Shown here piece by piece: positions 37,429 to 48,920 of a stretch of DNA of 64,000 nt (position 1 is the stretch's first letter; every line of letters starts with the position of its first letter). The stretch spans positions 681,915-745,914 of the forward strand of contig VFFE01007570.1 in assembly GCA_008921705.1 (NCBI GenBank), given 5' to 3'. The translations under genes were made by a program, and so were the position numbers. The notes beneath the pieces were generated by a model. The model did not search any database and was not told the origin of the DNA. It worked only from the letters and a program-made list of their open reading frames with translations. Origin of the DNA: Burhinus oedicnemus (lineage: Eukaryota > Chordata > Aves > Charadriiformes > Burhinidae).

Positions 37429-37946
37429 GTCGGGATGCCATATAAAGGGACCTTGACAGGCTTGAGAAGTGGGCCAATGTAAACCTCAAGAAATTCAACA
37501 AGACCAAGTTGTTGCACCTGGGTTGGAGCAACTCCTAGTAACAGTACAGACTGGGAGATAAATGGATTGAGAGCAGCCCTGTGGAGAAGGACTTGGGGAT
37601 ATTGGTAGATCAAAAATTGGACATGAGCCAACAATGTGTGCTTGCAGCCCAGAAAGCCAACTGTAACCTGGGCTGCATAACAAGGAGTGTGGTCAGCAGG
37701 TGCAGGGAAGCAATTCTGCCCCTCTACTCTGCTCTTGTGAGACCTCATCTGCAGTACTGTGTCCAGCTCTGGGGTCTTCAGCACAGGAAAGACATGGACC
37801 TGTTGGAGCAGGTCCAGAAGAGGGCCACAAAAATAATCAGAGGCCTGGAACATCTTGCCTATGCAGAAAGGTTGAGGGAGTTGGGGTTCTTCAGCCTGGA
37901 GAAAAGAGGGCTCCAGGGAGACCATATTCTATGATTTTGTGATTTT
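37429..37946 (+). mobile_element. CR1 LINE 3' region with internal deletion
   Basis: Encodes the C-terminal part of CR1 ORF2. An open frame at 37581-37934 has the blocks [25 protein letters not shown] and [12 protein letters not shown], then [14 protein letters not shown], all typical of the CR1 reverse transcriptase C-terminus. The sequence then jumps from the CTCCAGGGAGACC block straight to the ATTCTATGATTTTGTGAT terminal microsatellite. The CR1 3' untranslated part normally found between them is missing. It is 5'-truncated at 37429. The 117-codon frame is transposon-derived, not a host gene. Confidence 0.93.
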
Positions 37947-40900
37947 TCTTTTTTTCCTGTGAACACATCAGTGAAAGGGAAAAAGGGAGAAAGACTGTTA
38001 CTGCAAGAATTACAAAATCAAATCCTATTTGTAAGCTGGAGACTGTCCTTGACCTGGGAACCTGGTGCATGGCTCTTCCTGAAAACTGGAAAAGCTGGAT
38101 ACCTGTCCTGCAGCATTGCAACCGACATGATTCCACAACCCCAGTTCTCTGGCAAACCCTCTGTCTATCCAGCAATAGTGTCAGAGACCCAAAATCTGAA
38201 GTACTGGGACAGACATTCAAGTCAGGTTTCCTGCTGTGCAGGAAAGCACCTGAAAGCCCTGTGACTCTGGGCTGTAACCGTAGCTTAGTTCCCAGCATCT
38301 CAGCCAAGATTTCCAGAGCTCCCAAGTTTCCTGTTTTGAAGCTATGTTTCAGGGCAAAGAAGTCGCACTTGTAGTGATCTGTACCTGTGGGACAGTCCAC
38401 ATGGCAAGGGTATTAGAAGCTTGGGAGACCTGCCAGCTAGGGAAATTGATATTCCTGGAAAATATTCACTGGTGATTGACAAAAATGTCAATCTCCTTGA
38501 AGAGTTCTGGGATCTCAAACTCTTTGTTGAAAAACAACAAAGATTTGATGTTTCTACATTAATTTTCCATCAAATTGCTCATGTTTTAAAGGGTTTGGTA
38601 TAAAAATAAATATATAAATCATGCAGAAGCCAAATGTATAAATCATGCAAAGCAAGGAAGCCCTGATTTTTTGGCCAGCTCTAATTAACACGTTTCCACT
38701 GTTGCTTTCTCTTTTTTCCCTCTGAGAAATGCAATTCATTATTTTGTTAAAATTAGTCTCCTAGCTCAATGCTCATCTATATTTTCCTGTGCTTTATTGT
38801 GTTACTACTTCTACTACCCACCCCAAATAAGTAATTTCATTATGGGCTCTATTAATAATGGTAGAATCAGTTTTCGTTTGTGCTGGGCAGGGAGTACAGG
38901 GAATGTGTTGGTTTTTATTAATGAACAATGCCAGAATTCCTCTGCAAACTCCAGAGAATGTGTGAGCATTATTAGAACCTCATTCACAACCACATATGAA
39001 TCACTACGGTTTTCCTGTGCAAGACTGCTTCACTCTGACTAGGGTATTACACATAATAACTGTGCCACTAGCAAACATCACCCCGTTATGCTTTGCCTTC
39101 TATCCCCGTCTGCTTGCCAGACTGCTCAGTAGCTGTTTCTTTTTGTCTGTGCTCAGCTATCCTGACTTCTAAGAACTTAGAGAACTCAGCCAACCAAGAA
39201 TTTACATTCACTGTTGCCAATGCCCAGAATGCTGTTATTTTTAATCTATTTTCAGGTGTCAGGTGAAATCAATGAAAGACCCCTATGTGATAGCCTTTCC
39301 TCAAAGACTTCTGAGAAAAGGAGATACTTATCCTAATTCCAAAGTCCTAGAACGGCCTGGGAAGAAGCACCCTTATAAGCGTCCTTCCCTATCCAACAGG
39401 AAGCAGAAACAATAGATGAAATAATAAGCACAACTATGCAGACTATCCCATATTCATCCATCTATCCATGGGATTAAGTTAGCAACATAGCCCTTAGCTG
39501 TTGTTACAGACAGAAAATAGAGAAAAAGAAAGAAAAAGGACATCTGAAGGTGACTCAGCTCTTAGTCAGGCTGCATGATTGCTGTTTACAGTCTTCTAGC
39601 CTCTCCACTGTTTTTGGAAAATACAACTTAAAGCAATAGTGTTCTTAATTTAGTTATTTCTCTGATAAACCTACAAGTAGTCACGACGAATGTAGTCCTG
39701 AGTGCTGCTGGATGTACAAGGTAAGTTGAATTACTAACAAAAGACTTATTTCCACCAAGAGCTTGACATTTACAAAGTGACTGCATGACATATCATGTCA
39801 TGTATTATGAACTTTTTACGTAAAGGCCCAAGCTGAGCACACATTCAGGAATTATATTAAAAGAGGTTTGGGTTTACTCACATTAGTACTTTAATTACCC
39901 ACAAAAAACTGGAGTCTAAGTCTCACTTGATTTTTTTTTTTTTTTAATGCACCATCATGAGGAATGTGTTTTTACCCAAAATAACAAATAGTGTGCTCTT
40001 ATTCCATTATTATGCTGGACTGGGATTAGGTACTTCCACAGCAATGTCTTCCACCATCTAAGGAAGACCTCAACCTTGCTGTTCCTCAAGAGAGCACCAA
40101 GATCTCTCCTACTTCAGTGCTGTGGGAGTTTAAACCAACAAACAGCTAGTTGCAAGTGAAGTGCAAAATTATTCCTCGCTTCTACAGTCCACCTGTGCTC
40201 CCATCACAGGGTAATAATAATTGCAATAACATAATTCCACTGAATTCTGCTGCTGACTCCATTTCACCACTTTGCTCTGAATTTGCCCGGATTTATTTTA
40301 TATTTTAAAGAACACAGGATCTATTGTCTTGTGCAAAATATGTTTGGAGTTTTATTAATGATTTTGCTAGCAATACTCATCTTACATGTTAGTCAGGCAA
40401 GTTCTTGCTTTTAGAACAAAACCTTATGGCAATTTCAGACCTGTAGATAAAGTCCTGAGTAAAGGCAAGAAGAGACTGAAGGGGAAACTGTGACCTCCAC
40501 CTCCCTGGGATGAAAATGTGAAGGTACTATGACAGAGGAAGATCACTGTTTCAGGATTCCCCTCAACCAACTCCCCCTGCCTCAAGGAAGGAGAAATTTG
40601 TTACTGGGCCATGTCAGTCATCATTTACAGAACCAGCATCGATACACAGAAAGATTTGTGAGAGCAAAGGTGGATGATTTTGACATTTAGGTCCTTTCCC
40701 TTCCCTTCTACCGTCTTTTCCAGGTGTGGACTTTCCACTTCTGACCCAGTAGCTTGCAAAAGCATGGAAAAGTCAAGTCAGGCTTTGTCTAGCCCTATTT
40801 TTTGTGTTTTTGTCAATATATAGTATGAGGGGTTTGATTTCTTTATTTCCAATGTATTGAAATTTTGTTGATTCCCAAAGATTATCTATGTAAGGGATCA

Positions 40901-41169
40901 CGATTTCTCACTATTATTACAATTCTGAATAGTTTCAACTTTTTACAGTACTTTGACTGTAAGCAAGGGTTAAATGATCCTTCGGCAGCTGTGAGGTTCA
41001 TTAACATCGAAATTATTTTATTTCTCAACTATGTGGTCTGATTGCAAGTCCTCCCTTCACACAAACTGACGATATCGCACATGCCTTACATAACAGAAAC
41101 TCACAAAATACTATTTCAGTCCTTCATATTTCTGTACCTCCAACTGAACCAGCAGCATTACACCACAAT
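37947..41169. other. Non-coding sequence, no gene recognised
   Basis: Two tandem hairpins lie at 38523-38541 (7-bp stem, 5-A loop) and 38543-38575 (8-bp stem ATTTGATG/CATCAAAT). A T15 run lies at 39931-39945. The open stretches at 37891-38400 do not match a known protein. Confidence 0.4.
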
Positions 41170-41922
41170 GTAAAGCCATATTGGGTGTAGGTGGCCAGGT
41201 ATTGGCCATAGGGGTGGCCTCTGTGAGAAGAGATGAAGGGCTGCCCCACGCTGTACACAGCTGGTGCCAGGCAGCTCCAATGGACCCATGGCAGGACACA
41301 ACTAAGCTTAGCAGCCAAGCTGCTGTCACTGGTGGGAAAACATATTTAAGAAATTACAAAAATGACAGACAGTCAGAGGAGAGGAAAAAAACCAAAACCC
41401 AAGAATGAGAAACAGCAGAGGGAACACCAAGGTCAGAGCAGGAGAAGGAGGTTCTCCATGGTGGAGCCAGTGGATATTTTATGACGGACAAGGACCCCAT
41501 GGAGAGTCCATGTTGGAGCAGGGGAAAAGTGTGGGGAAGAAGACAAACTGTTATGTACTGACTCTAGCCCTCATTCTCCATCCCCCCTACACCACATGAC
41601 ACGTGTAAAGGAGATACGAGCAGAGGAGTGAGGCTGAGCCTGGGAAATGGAGGAAGAAAGTTATTGCTTTAATGTTTGTCATTTTTGTTTGTTTGTTTCT
41701 CACTACCCAAATCCATTTTAACAGGCAATAAATTAATTTTTCCCAAGATGAGTCTGTTTTGCCCAAGATGGCAATCGGTAAGCAATCTCCCTGTCTTTGC
41801 CTCAGTCCACAAGCATTCTTATTCCTGGTTTTCTTTTTATCTCTCCTCATCCTACTGAGGTGGAGGGAATGGGTGAGCATCTGGGTGGGAGTTTGGCTGT
41901 TACCAATCGTTAACCCACTGCT
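41170..41922 (+). mobile_element. Avian ERV LTR, plus orientation (LTR-C)
   Basis: I recognise this as a common bird LTR family. Seen directly: a TATTTAAG core promoter near 41343, the block AGGGAACACCAAGGTCAGAG near 41420, the polyadenylation signal AATAAA at 41727-41732 followed by AGTCTGTTTTGCCC, and an end near GTTAACCCAC. It is a different family from the LTRs at 2.5 and 30.3 kb and lies in the opposite orientation. I see no primer-binding site to its right and no polypurine tract to its left, so it is probably a solo LTR or fragment. The left boundary is uncertain by about 60 bp, and no target-site duplication is recognised. Confidence 0.75.
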
Positions 41923-43109
41923 AAAGCCAAAAGGTTTTTCAAGTACAAGATCTGTTTTATCAAGGCCTGTAAAATCAGCTGGAATATGCGGTGCAGAGAC
42001 TAAGTTGTTAAATGCCCTTTGTCCTCCATATAATGGTGGATAAAAAGACTTTGTCCTGGCAAAGTGAAATCACAGCTGATAAATTTGCAAGTTATTTCAA
42101 CTTCCTTTTTTTCTGTAACATGCTGCCAAATTGCCATTTTTGATTACTTCAGTTTCCATGCTGATAGCCTCTCTGACTCTAACTTCACCTGGCTTCTCAT
42201 TTCCTTTCCAGTTCTGGATGAACTCTTCCCCATTACTTAAGGAACTTACTATTTGGTATGTTCTTTACCAAGTGATACTCCCACTTCATACCCTTCACTG
42301 CAGAGCTTTCTTCCCTCTTTGATCTCAGCATCAACTATTTGTCCCACTATTTGTTGCTCTGCCTTTTGTGAAGCCCTGAGAAGCACACAGCATCTAATCT
42401 GACTTTGTACAATTTCTAATATTGTGAGTTGCTCTTGATAAGACCTTTTGCAAATTGCTGTAATAAACATGTTGCATAACACTATGCATTGAATGTACCC
42501 TCTGTAAATCTAATCCTGCTGGCAATCTTCAGGATAGGAAAAGCAAAAACAAATGAAAGAAATGTAACATCTGAGTTGAATTTGTATTATCAAATTTTAA
42601 GATCAAATATATAAAACCAGTAGGGTTATATGCTGATACAACATTGTATTGATAAAAAAGTAAGCAAGTAATTCATCAGATTGAATAACTTGGGGCTTTT
42701 GTGTCGTATTTTTTTTCACTCAGGTAAGACCACATAAAGTTTACTCCAATGACTGCCTGTCATCCTCCCTCCTAAGCATCTTTGGATAATTGACATAATT
42801 ACATAATGTCATATAATAAATAACTAATTTGCCTGAAAGCCAGAAGAAGAGCCATTATGAATTTGGAAAGGCAAGTGATATGTATTTGCAAAATCATGAG
42901 ATGCAGAGACAGACATAAAAACATGAATGGGGCTAAATAACCTGAACTCACTCTGAACAACAAGCTCATTTTTAAAAGACAAATCAAATTAAAAGTCAAC
43001 ATTATCTGCCTGAGACAGGGAAACAGTGCGATCTCTAAGTCAAATGTCTTATAGCATTTTATGAATTGTATCATGGTAACTCTGATTAAGGTATGGGTAT
43101 GTCCCAGGA
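41923..43109. other. Non-coding sequence, no feature recognised
   Basis: Unique-looking AT-rich DNA between LTR-C and the minus-strand LINE. It ends at a T12 run (43110-43121) that may be the LINE poly-A tail seen from the other strand. Confidence 0.4.
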
Positions 43110-44900
43110 TTTTTTTTTTTTAAAAAGCTGAACTTGCTATTGAAAGAGCTGATCTAATACATGACAGCATCATTTTTGTTGTTGTTCACTTATGTGAACT
43201 TCTCTGGAAAATCCTTCCATACTTCTTACTTGGAATATGGAGCATGCAAGCTGACTGAAAAGCTATAGCACAGGGGAACAGAGGAATAACACACTTTAAG
43301 CTAAACCTTCTGAGCAGCAAGGATCTTCTGTTTTTTCCCATGTCCTTCTAGGGTGACTCTGTGTTTTTCCAAAATCATTTGCATGTTATGACTTGCTCCA
43401 CAGAAGAACTACCATCCACGGCACGTTAAGATATTTTTTAGTCGGTGGTTTCCCATGTTGGCATGTCTATGTATTATATTCATATAAATCTTTTGTGCCA
43501 CCAACAGTTTTTGAACATAAATCAAACATCTCCAGACTGGTCAGTCTACTCTTGAACTCTCAAGCAGGTATTTGAAAAAGTCAGTGCTCATTTTCCCTCT
43601 TTTTGCTAAACAAACGGAATGGGATGCAGAACCCTTGATGATTTATTAAATGGTTCCATTGTAGTCGGAAATCTTACAGCAGCTGGCCAACAGCTGCAGC
43701 ATACCCCAGCAGTCACTACCTCAGCCTTCAATGTGTCGGATGGATTCCACTTTATTCACAACAGTGCTTGTGGTTTTCAGTGGGGTGATCCCAGAAAGCC
43801 AAGGCAGTTTGTTCCATTCAGCTAGTCTAACGCATTAAGTAATCCACCGGCAACTTTCTCTTAACACTGTCTAACTTCTCTGCATGAACGACCCCTTGCT
43901 TTTATATTAAACCCCTGGAGAGGGCAAGTGTAGTCGTTCACGATGTTCTTGGGTTAGCCTCCATTTAGAATGTATGAGCTTCTTCAGTATACCATTCTGG
44001 GCAGGGACCTTATATTTTTTTTGTTTCTACATGTGCCCAAAATAAACAGGATTGCAACAGTGGGCAAATTATACCCTGTTCCAAATTACACTAAGTTTAC
44101 TGGACTTGTGATTTCAGAAAAAAAAAAAAAGAGGCTTGCTGTTCAGACTGATTGGTGTGTAATCGGGTTTTGGTAGTGTAATCTGAGAACCTGAGGAGCA
44201 CAGACATAAATCTGGCTTGGACTCAAGTGAAGCCCGTAATCTGGGCAGGGATACAAACATTGCTTGCAGGAATAAAACTTCTGCTATGAGAATGGATTTT
44301 TGGTTGTTCATGTAGATGTTGAGTAATACAGACTCAGGCACTTTCCCCTGTGGTAGGTCATAATGTAGTCTCCACTATTGGCTTTGCTTCTTGCAGAGTT
44401 CAACGTAGAAATCATTGTTGATCATGGGGAATTTTGTTCTTTTTTAGATAGAAATTGTATCAGTCATACTATGCATTGATTTTCTCTCATGTACTGTATT
44501 TTGTCTAAAAGCATCTGGTGGTATATGGTGTCAGACACAGCTGATTGGCCTTTGAACACTGCATCTGTGCCCATATCACTTTCAAACCCAACTTCAGCAA
44601 GTTGAATGATGTTCAGTGCTCAGCCAGGACATACTTTCTCAAGTGTAATTCAGCTTGCTTGGAGAGAAGGTGGTGTTCAGCCACTGGTGACAGACAGTTT
44701 ATAAATTACTTCAGTGCTTTATCTTTAAAATGATATATTAAAGACATCGGCTTGATGGGGTTTGGCTCTGGAGCATCCTTCCCTCTTTTTAGAAGTGCTG
44801 TAACACAAGCTTCTAACAATTTCTTAGGGGTTGTCTGTGTAGCTGAGCATAAGTTATACAACTGGATCAGCCAGGCATTTGTCACTGGTCCCAAATGTTA
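43110..44900 (-). mobile_element. Decayed non-CR1 LINE (jockey-superfamily reverse transcriptase)
   Basis: A minus-strand non-LTR retrotransposon, broken by stops and frameshifts. In order: GPVTNAWLIQLYN and ALLKRGKDAPEP followed by KPMSL (44894-44706, the GKDP...RPISL block); EVGFESDMGTDAVF leading to SAVSDTI (44595-44467, the FVDLxxAYDTV block, with its first catalytic Asp lost and the AYD Asp kept); KVPESVLLNIYMNNQ (44347-44303, a shortened PQGSVL...FNIYTND block); NGILKKLIHSKW (43996-43961); and CLGFLGSP (about 43806-43785), like the L.GI.PP block of the C-terminal domain. Order and spacing fit one ORF2. A run of A on the minus strand at 43121-43110 may be the tail. CR1 has different motifs at these sites. 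The exact clade is unresolved and the 5' end unknown. Confidence 0.8.
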
Positions 44901-46400
44901 TCTCTGAAATAAGTCTGTACTTTAGGCAGATACACTTGCAGTGTATCGTGAAAAGGGTACCTATGATGGGACGGCCACTGGATCCAGAACTTTTCAGCTT
45001 GCCAGCCAAGAAGTCTTCCCTCATCAAAATTTACAGCCTGTAGAGGAGCAGGTGCAGTTCAGGTGTCTTAGATGCGTATCCATTTGCTGGTCAAGAAACA
45101 TTACTCATACCTGGTTATTCACACATAAAAAAAGGCTGCCGAAGAGAAACTGTGACTACATGAAGCATGAATATGATCTAACTTTCCAAATGCTAATTCA
45201 CTAAGTCTTACCAGACCTTTTAGAAACTGCTGGAACTGAATCTGTTTTAAATTATTCTATTTTAAGTGATCACCAGAGTCTAGTCTGACATTCTGCATAA
45301 GACAGGCCAAGGAATTTCACTGAGTTCTCCAGACCACAAATCCCTTCTTAGATCCATCAAACCTTCATATCTTTGTCATGCAACTGTGAAATCACAAAGA
45401 GTTTGTGGGGGATTTCCAGGTTGTGAATTTGTGGTTTTAAATCCAGACCTTTAGTTATTTAAGCATTAATATAAGAAATTTGTGTTAATACGGTAAGTTT
45501 TCTGCAAAACTTTGTTGTAATGTGCCATGATTGCTTACTATGGAGAAGGGGAATGAAACCAATTATTTCCTCCAAGAACTCCATTTCAAGAAAATAATCC
45601 TGTGTTTGAGCTTTGAGGAATTGTTGCCACTCAGTTTTAACACACGTTTCCTTTTCACTTTGTAAAGCATCTTCAATAGGCATCTGATCCTGGCAGGACT
45701 GTAGGAGGAATGGACTTTTGGATTCACCCAGAATGGCCTGCCACTTTCCTGCATGACAAATGGGAAATGTAACAAGAAAGACATGTATACTGCTTTACTT
45801 AAAAGTGTATTTTCAAATCTTTATTTCCCCCTAAACAGGATAAAAAAATCATAGAAGTCCAGAAATTCTAAAAAAGATAATGCCAGGTGTTTTGAGGGAA
45901 AGCTATGGGAACAGATGGCTTTACTGGAGGAGGTAAAATAAAAATTTCTAGATGCTATATTTGAAACTTGGTGAAGAAGAGCAGCTGAATCTGGAGGATG
46001 GTGCCAGCATCTACCCTCTGATTTGAGTGAAGAACTTGACAGAAGTGCAGAACCAAAGCAATAAGGGCGGTATTCTTTCTTATTTCCAAAAATCAGAATG
46101 AAGGGTGACACCAAATTAATAATAAAGCCTTCCCATGAAGGCTGTGCTCTGACTTCATGTGTACTACCATACGTGGCCTTGTTCCCAACAATTGTGTAAG
46201 TCTATAAGCTTCCATAGAGCCAGCACATGTAATCTCCACTGCTGGCACCAATTATGCTTGGCATTGTATCCAAACACCCACTTTACACCAGATCTGTCAG
46301 TATCAAAGCCATGAGGCTGGAACTTTTCCTGTGCTCTGGAATACATTGATTCAAATAACTCGTCAAAGCTGTAATTACGAATAACTGTTATATCTGCATG
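44901..46400 (-). other. Possible 5' part of the LINE, not proven
   Basis: Minus-strand translations around 45784-45459 (Lys/Glu-rich, two overlapping frames of 73-74 codons) lie where the linker between endonuclease and reverse transcriptase should be. A 73-codon open stretch lies at 46382-46164. I cannot identify endonuclease catalytic motifs, so extension of the LINE into this stretch is inference only. Confidence 0.25.
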
Positions 46401-48003
46401 CTTCTTTGGGACTGGATATCACTAGAGAGTAGACAGTTATAATAAAGGTAATTCAACCATGGCAAAATATACTATGCCATGCTGTACCATACTATAGGAT
46501 CTGTTCTGCAAAGGGCGCCCTGTACCTCAGGAACTTAGGGCAGCAGGCTGCTGCCCTCTTCCAGTGTTGGTCTGCAGCTGAAAAAAGTAATGTATACCTC
46601 CTTCCCAAGCCTATATGATCTTCACAATTTATATGTGTAAAATAAATATGGGTATCATTTATAGGGTTTTAAACAAACATGCACATACATTATATTCATA
46701 TTTGAGAAGACAAGTCTAGACTGGATGGAGGCAAGTAGACCTGAATCATCTATGAGGGAGATAACACTTGGGATCTATGGGAGGGTACAAAAGGAGCAAT
46801 GAGCTAATGAGTCTCATTGATGATCTACACAGCTAACCAACAGGATATTAATCTGTGGTCCACATGGTGGACTTTGCCCTTCACCCAGCTGCCTGTAAGC
46901 AGTCCTGATGAAAACCATGGACCAGCTCTTCAGCCGGCAGCTTTGCATGTGCAGGTTTACCAGGGAAGCTCTTGGTTGTGCCTTTTGCCCTGACTGGTGC
47001 AGAACATGGTTACACGGCTGAAGAGCCCTGCCTTTCACAGCAGGGCTGCACCCTTTCTTGCACTGCGAAACAAGTGACAAGCACACATATTGACTACTAG
47101 TCTTCATCATGTAGCTTGTACCCCTAAATTATAACAATCACAGAGAAGACATGAATATACATCAAGATATTTGGTCCTCTGTTTGAAAATACGTTCCTGA
47201 AATGCTCTGAGCAGATTCAACATTGAACCATAATAGTTGCGCAAGTTATTTTGTAAATTGTTCTGCGGAAGAATGAAAGCTGTGTAAGTAAGAATTGAAA
47301 AGTACAATGAGATATGTATTTCTGAAAATAATTTTAGGGCATTCAGTCCAGCTGTGCATCTCTTTCATTGGTTCCTACACACAAGTAGTCAATTATGTGA
47401 AATATTTAAACAAGAGACATTCTCTTTGAAACTTGTAACATCATTTACTTACAGCTCTGTTCTTTCATATTAGCTTATGTTACTAGAAAATGGAAATAAA
47501 ATAATTTTTACTACAGCTGTATATTTGCAGTTAGCAAAAGGGACTTGCATTGGGACAATGGACAAACTGATGCAAGCTCTTTCAAACTGCACACCTGTGG
47601 CAACTGCAAGTTATAGTTTGATTGGTATGAAAGTAGCAATCAAAATACCAGCTTAACCCTAGTGTCTTGTATTAGTCACCTCTCTCTTTTGTTCAAAGTT
47701 TTCCACCACCCTCCCCTTTTTAAAACTACTTGCTTCCATGAAGTTTTCCCAGTTTATTTCCTTAAATCTTGCCTCCCCCTGCTGGTTGTGCAAAACAGAA
47801 TTTGTGAATAAAAAACCACTGTCACAAAGGTAACTGATGTGAAAGAATCACCAGCAATAAGAAAGGATAGTCCCAGGCCTGGCCCTGGAGTAAAGTGGGC
47901 AAATCTCCCTTTATGCACTGGAGGCTCTTGGACCTCTTCCGAGCTGCATTGTTGGTTCTTCTGACACAGCAAGATCCACTTTCCTCTCAAACATGATACA
48001 ATT
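46401..48003. other. Non-coding sequence, no feature recognised
   Basis: A GC-richer patch at 46840-47100 leaves a 98-codon minus frame without recognisable homology. Nothing else is seen. Confidence 0.4.
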
Positions 48004-48110
48004 GTCAGGTTTTGGGGGTTTGGTGGTTTTGTTTCCTTTTTCGGGGGGGAGGGGTGAGGGGCGTTGGTTGTGGTTTTGTGTTTGGGTCTTTTTTTTTTTC
48101 TTTTTTGTGA
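48004..48110 (+). repeat. G/T-rich tract with G-quadruplex potential
   Basis: Alternating G and T runs ending in a T10 block. Positions 48043-48061 read G7, A, G4, TGA, G4, which supplies four G-triplets with short loops on the plus strand. Confidence 0.7.
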
Positions 48111-48289
48111 AACAGGTGGTGTAACCAAGTCTCTGTAAATAGGAGGTTCCACCTATTTTTTAATAATTGGGTAGACTTAGAAAAAAACCCAAATGGGTAA
48201 AACATTATTTTTGGTCCCACATCCAATACATCTTTCCTGAATGACTATGTACAGTGACAGAATGCATATACTGTAAGTTGGTGCATTTT

Positions 48290-48920
48290 CTAAGCTGCTA
48301 AAAATTTACTGAACAACCAGCAGTTTATTTCTGTAAAGTCTTAATTAGCTTTAATTACCGTAGGTCTATTTATACCTATTTTCATCCATTTATTCAGTCT
48401 TTCTTTATGTTTACAGAACCAGTATAAGAACATCTAGACTGTGATGCTGAATATGTTTTGCTAATTCAAACATATATGAACCACAGGATGTATAATTTTC
48501 AGAACTACGTCTACATGGGCTGCAATTTACATTAAATTGCTGTTTTGGTTAAATGGCACCTTAGCTACCAAGCAACTCTTTGAATAGTTGTTTCTTTAAT
48601 TATTATTTAATTTTGTGGTTATGACTGGTTTTCAGTTAAAGAGGGTACTACTGACAAATTCAATTAAAGGAAAATAGAGGACTTAATGGTCCATGCTAAT
48701 GATTCATTTCATACATAATATTTTATCATTTTCTGTGCAAATTTATAATGAGCGCTTAGCTTGTATTAATAAATGCTTACTTTTAGTCTACATAAACTAT
48801 AGTGATTAAAATATTTTGCTAATGATATCTGTTTATAAACGCTTTTAAAACAATTAGGTCCTTACTTTAAAGTAGTTTTATCAGCGCAACTTTCTATGTA
48901 AATGTATATTTTGTCATTAG
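48290..48920. promoter_or_regulatory. Candidate conserved element with paired TAATTA sites
   Basis: Two TAATTA homeodomain cores lie at 48342-48347 and 48352-48357, exactly one helical turn (10 bp) apart. More ATTA clusters follow at 48596-48612 and 48670-48780. The block is free of recognisable repeats. AT-richness alone raises the frequency of such motifs, so the paired spacing is the only distinctive point. Confidence 0.25.

Noticed and set aside
37581..37934. 117-codon open frame with good protein texture, possible host gene
   Set aside because: It is the C-terminal part of the CR1 reverse transcriptase and ends in the CR1 terminal microsatellite.
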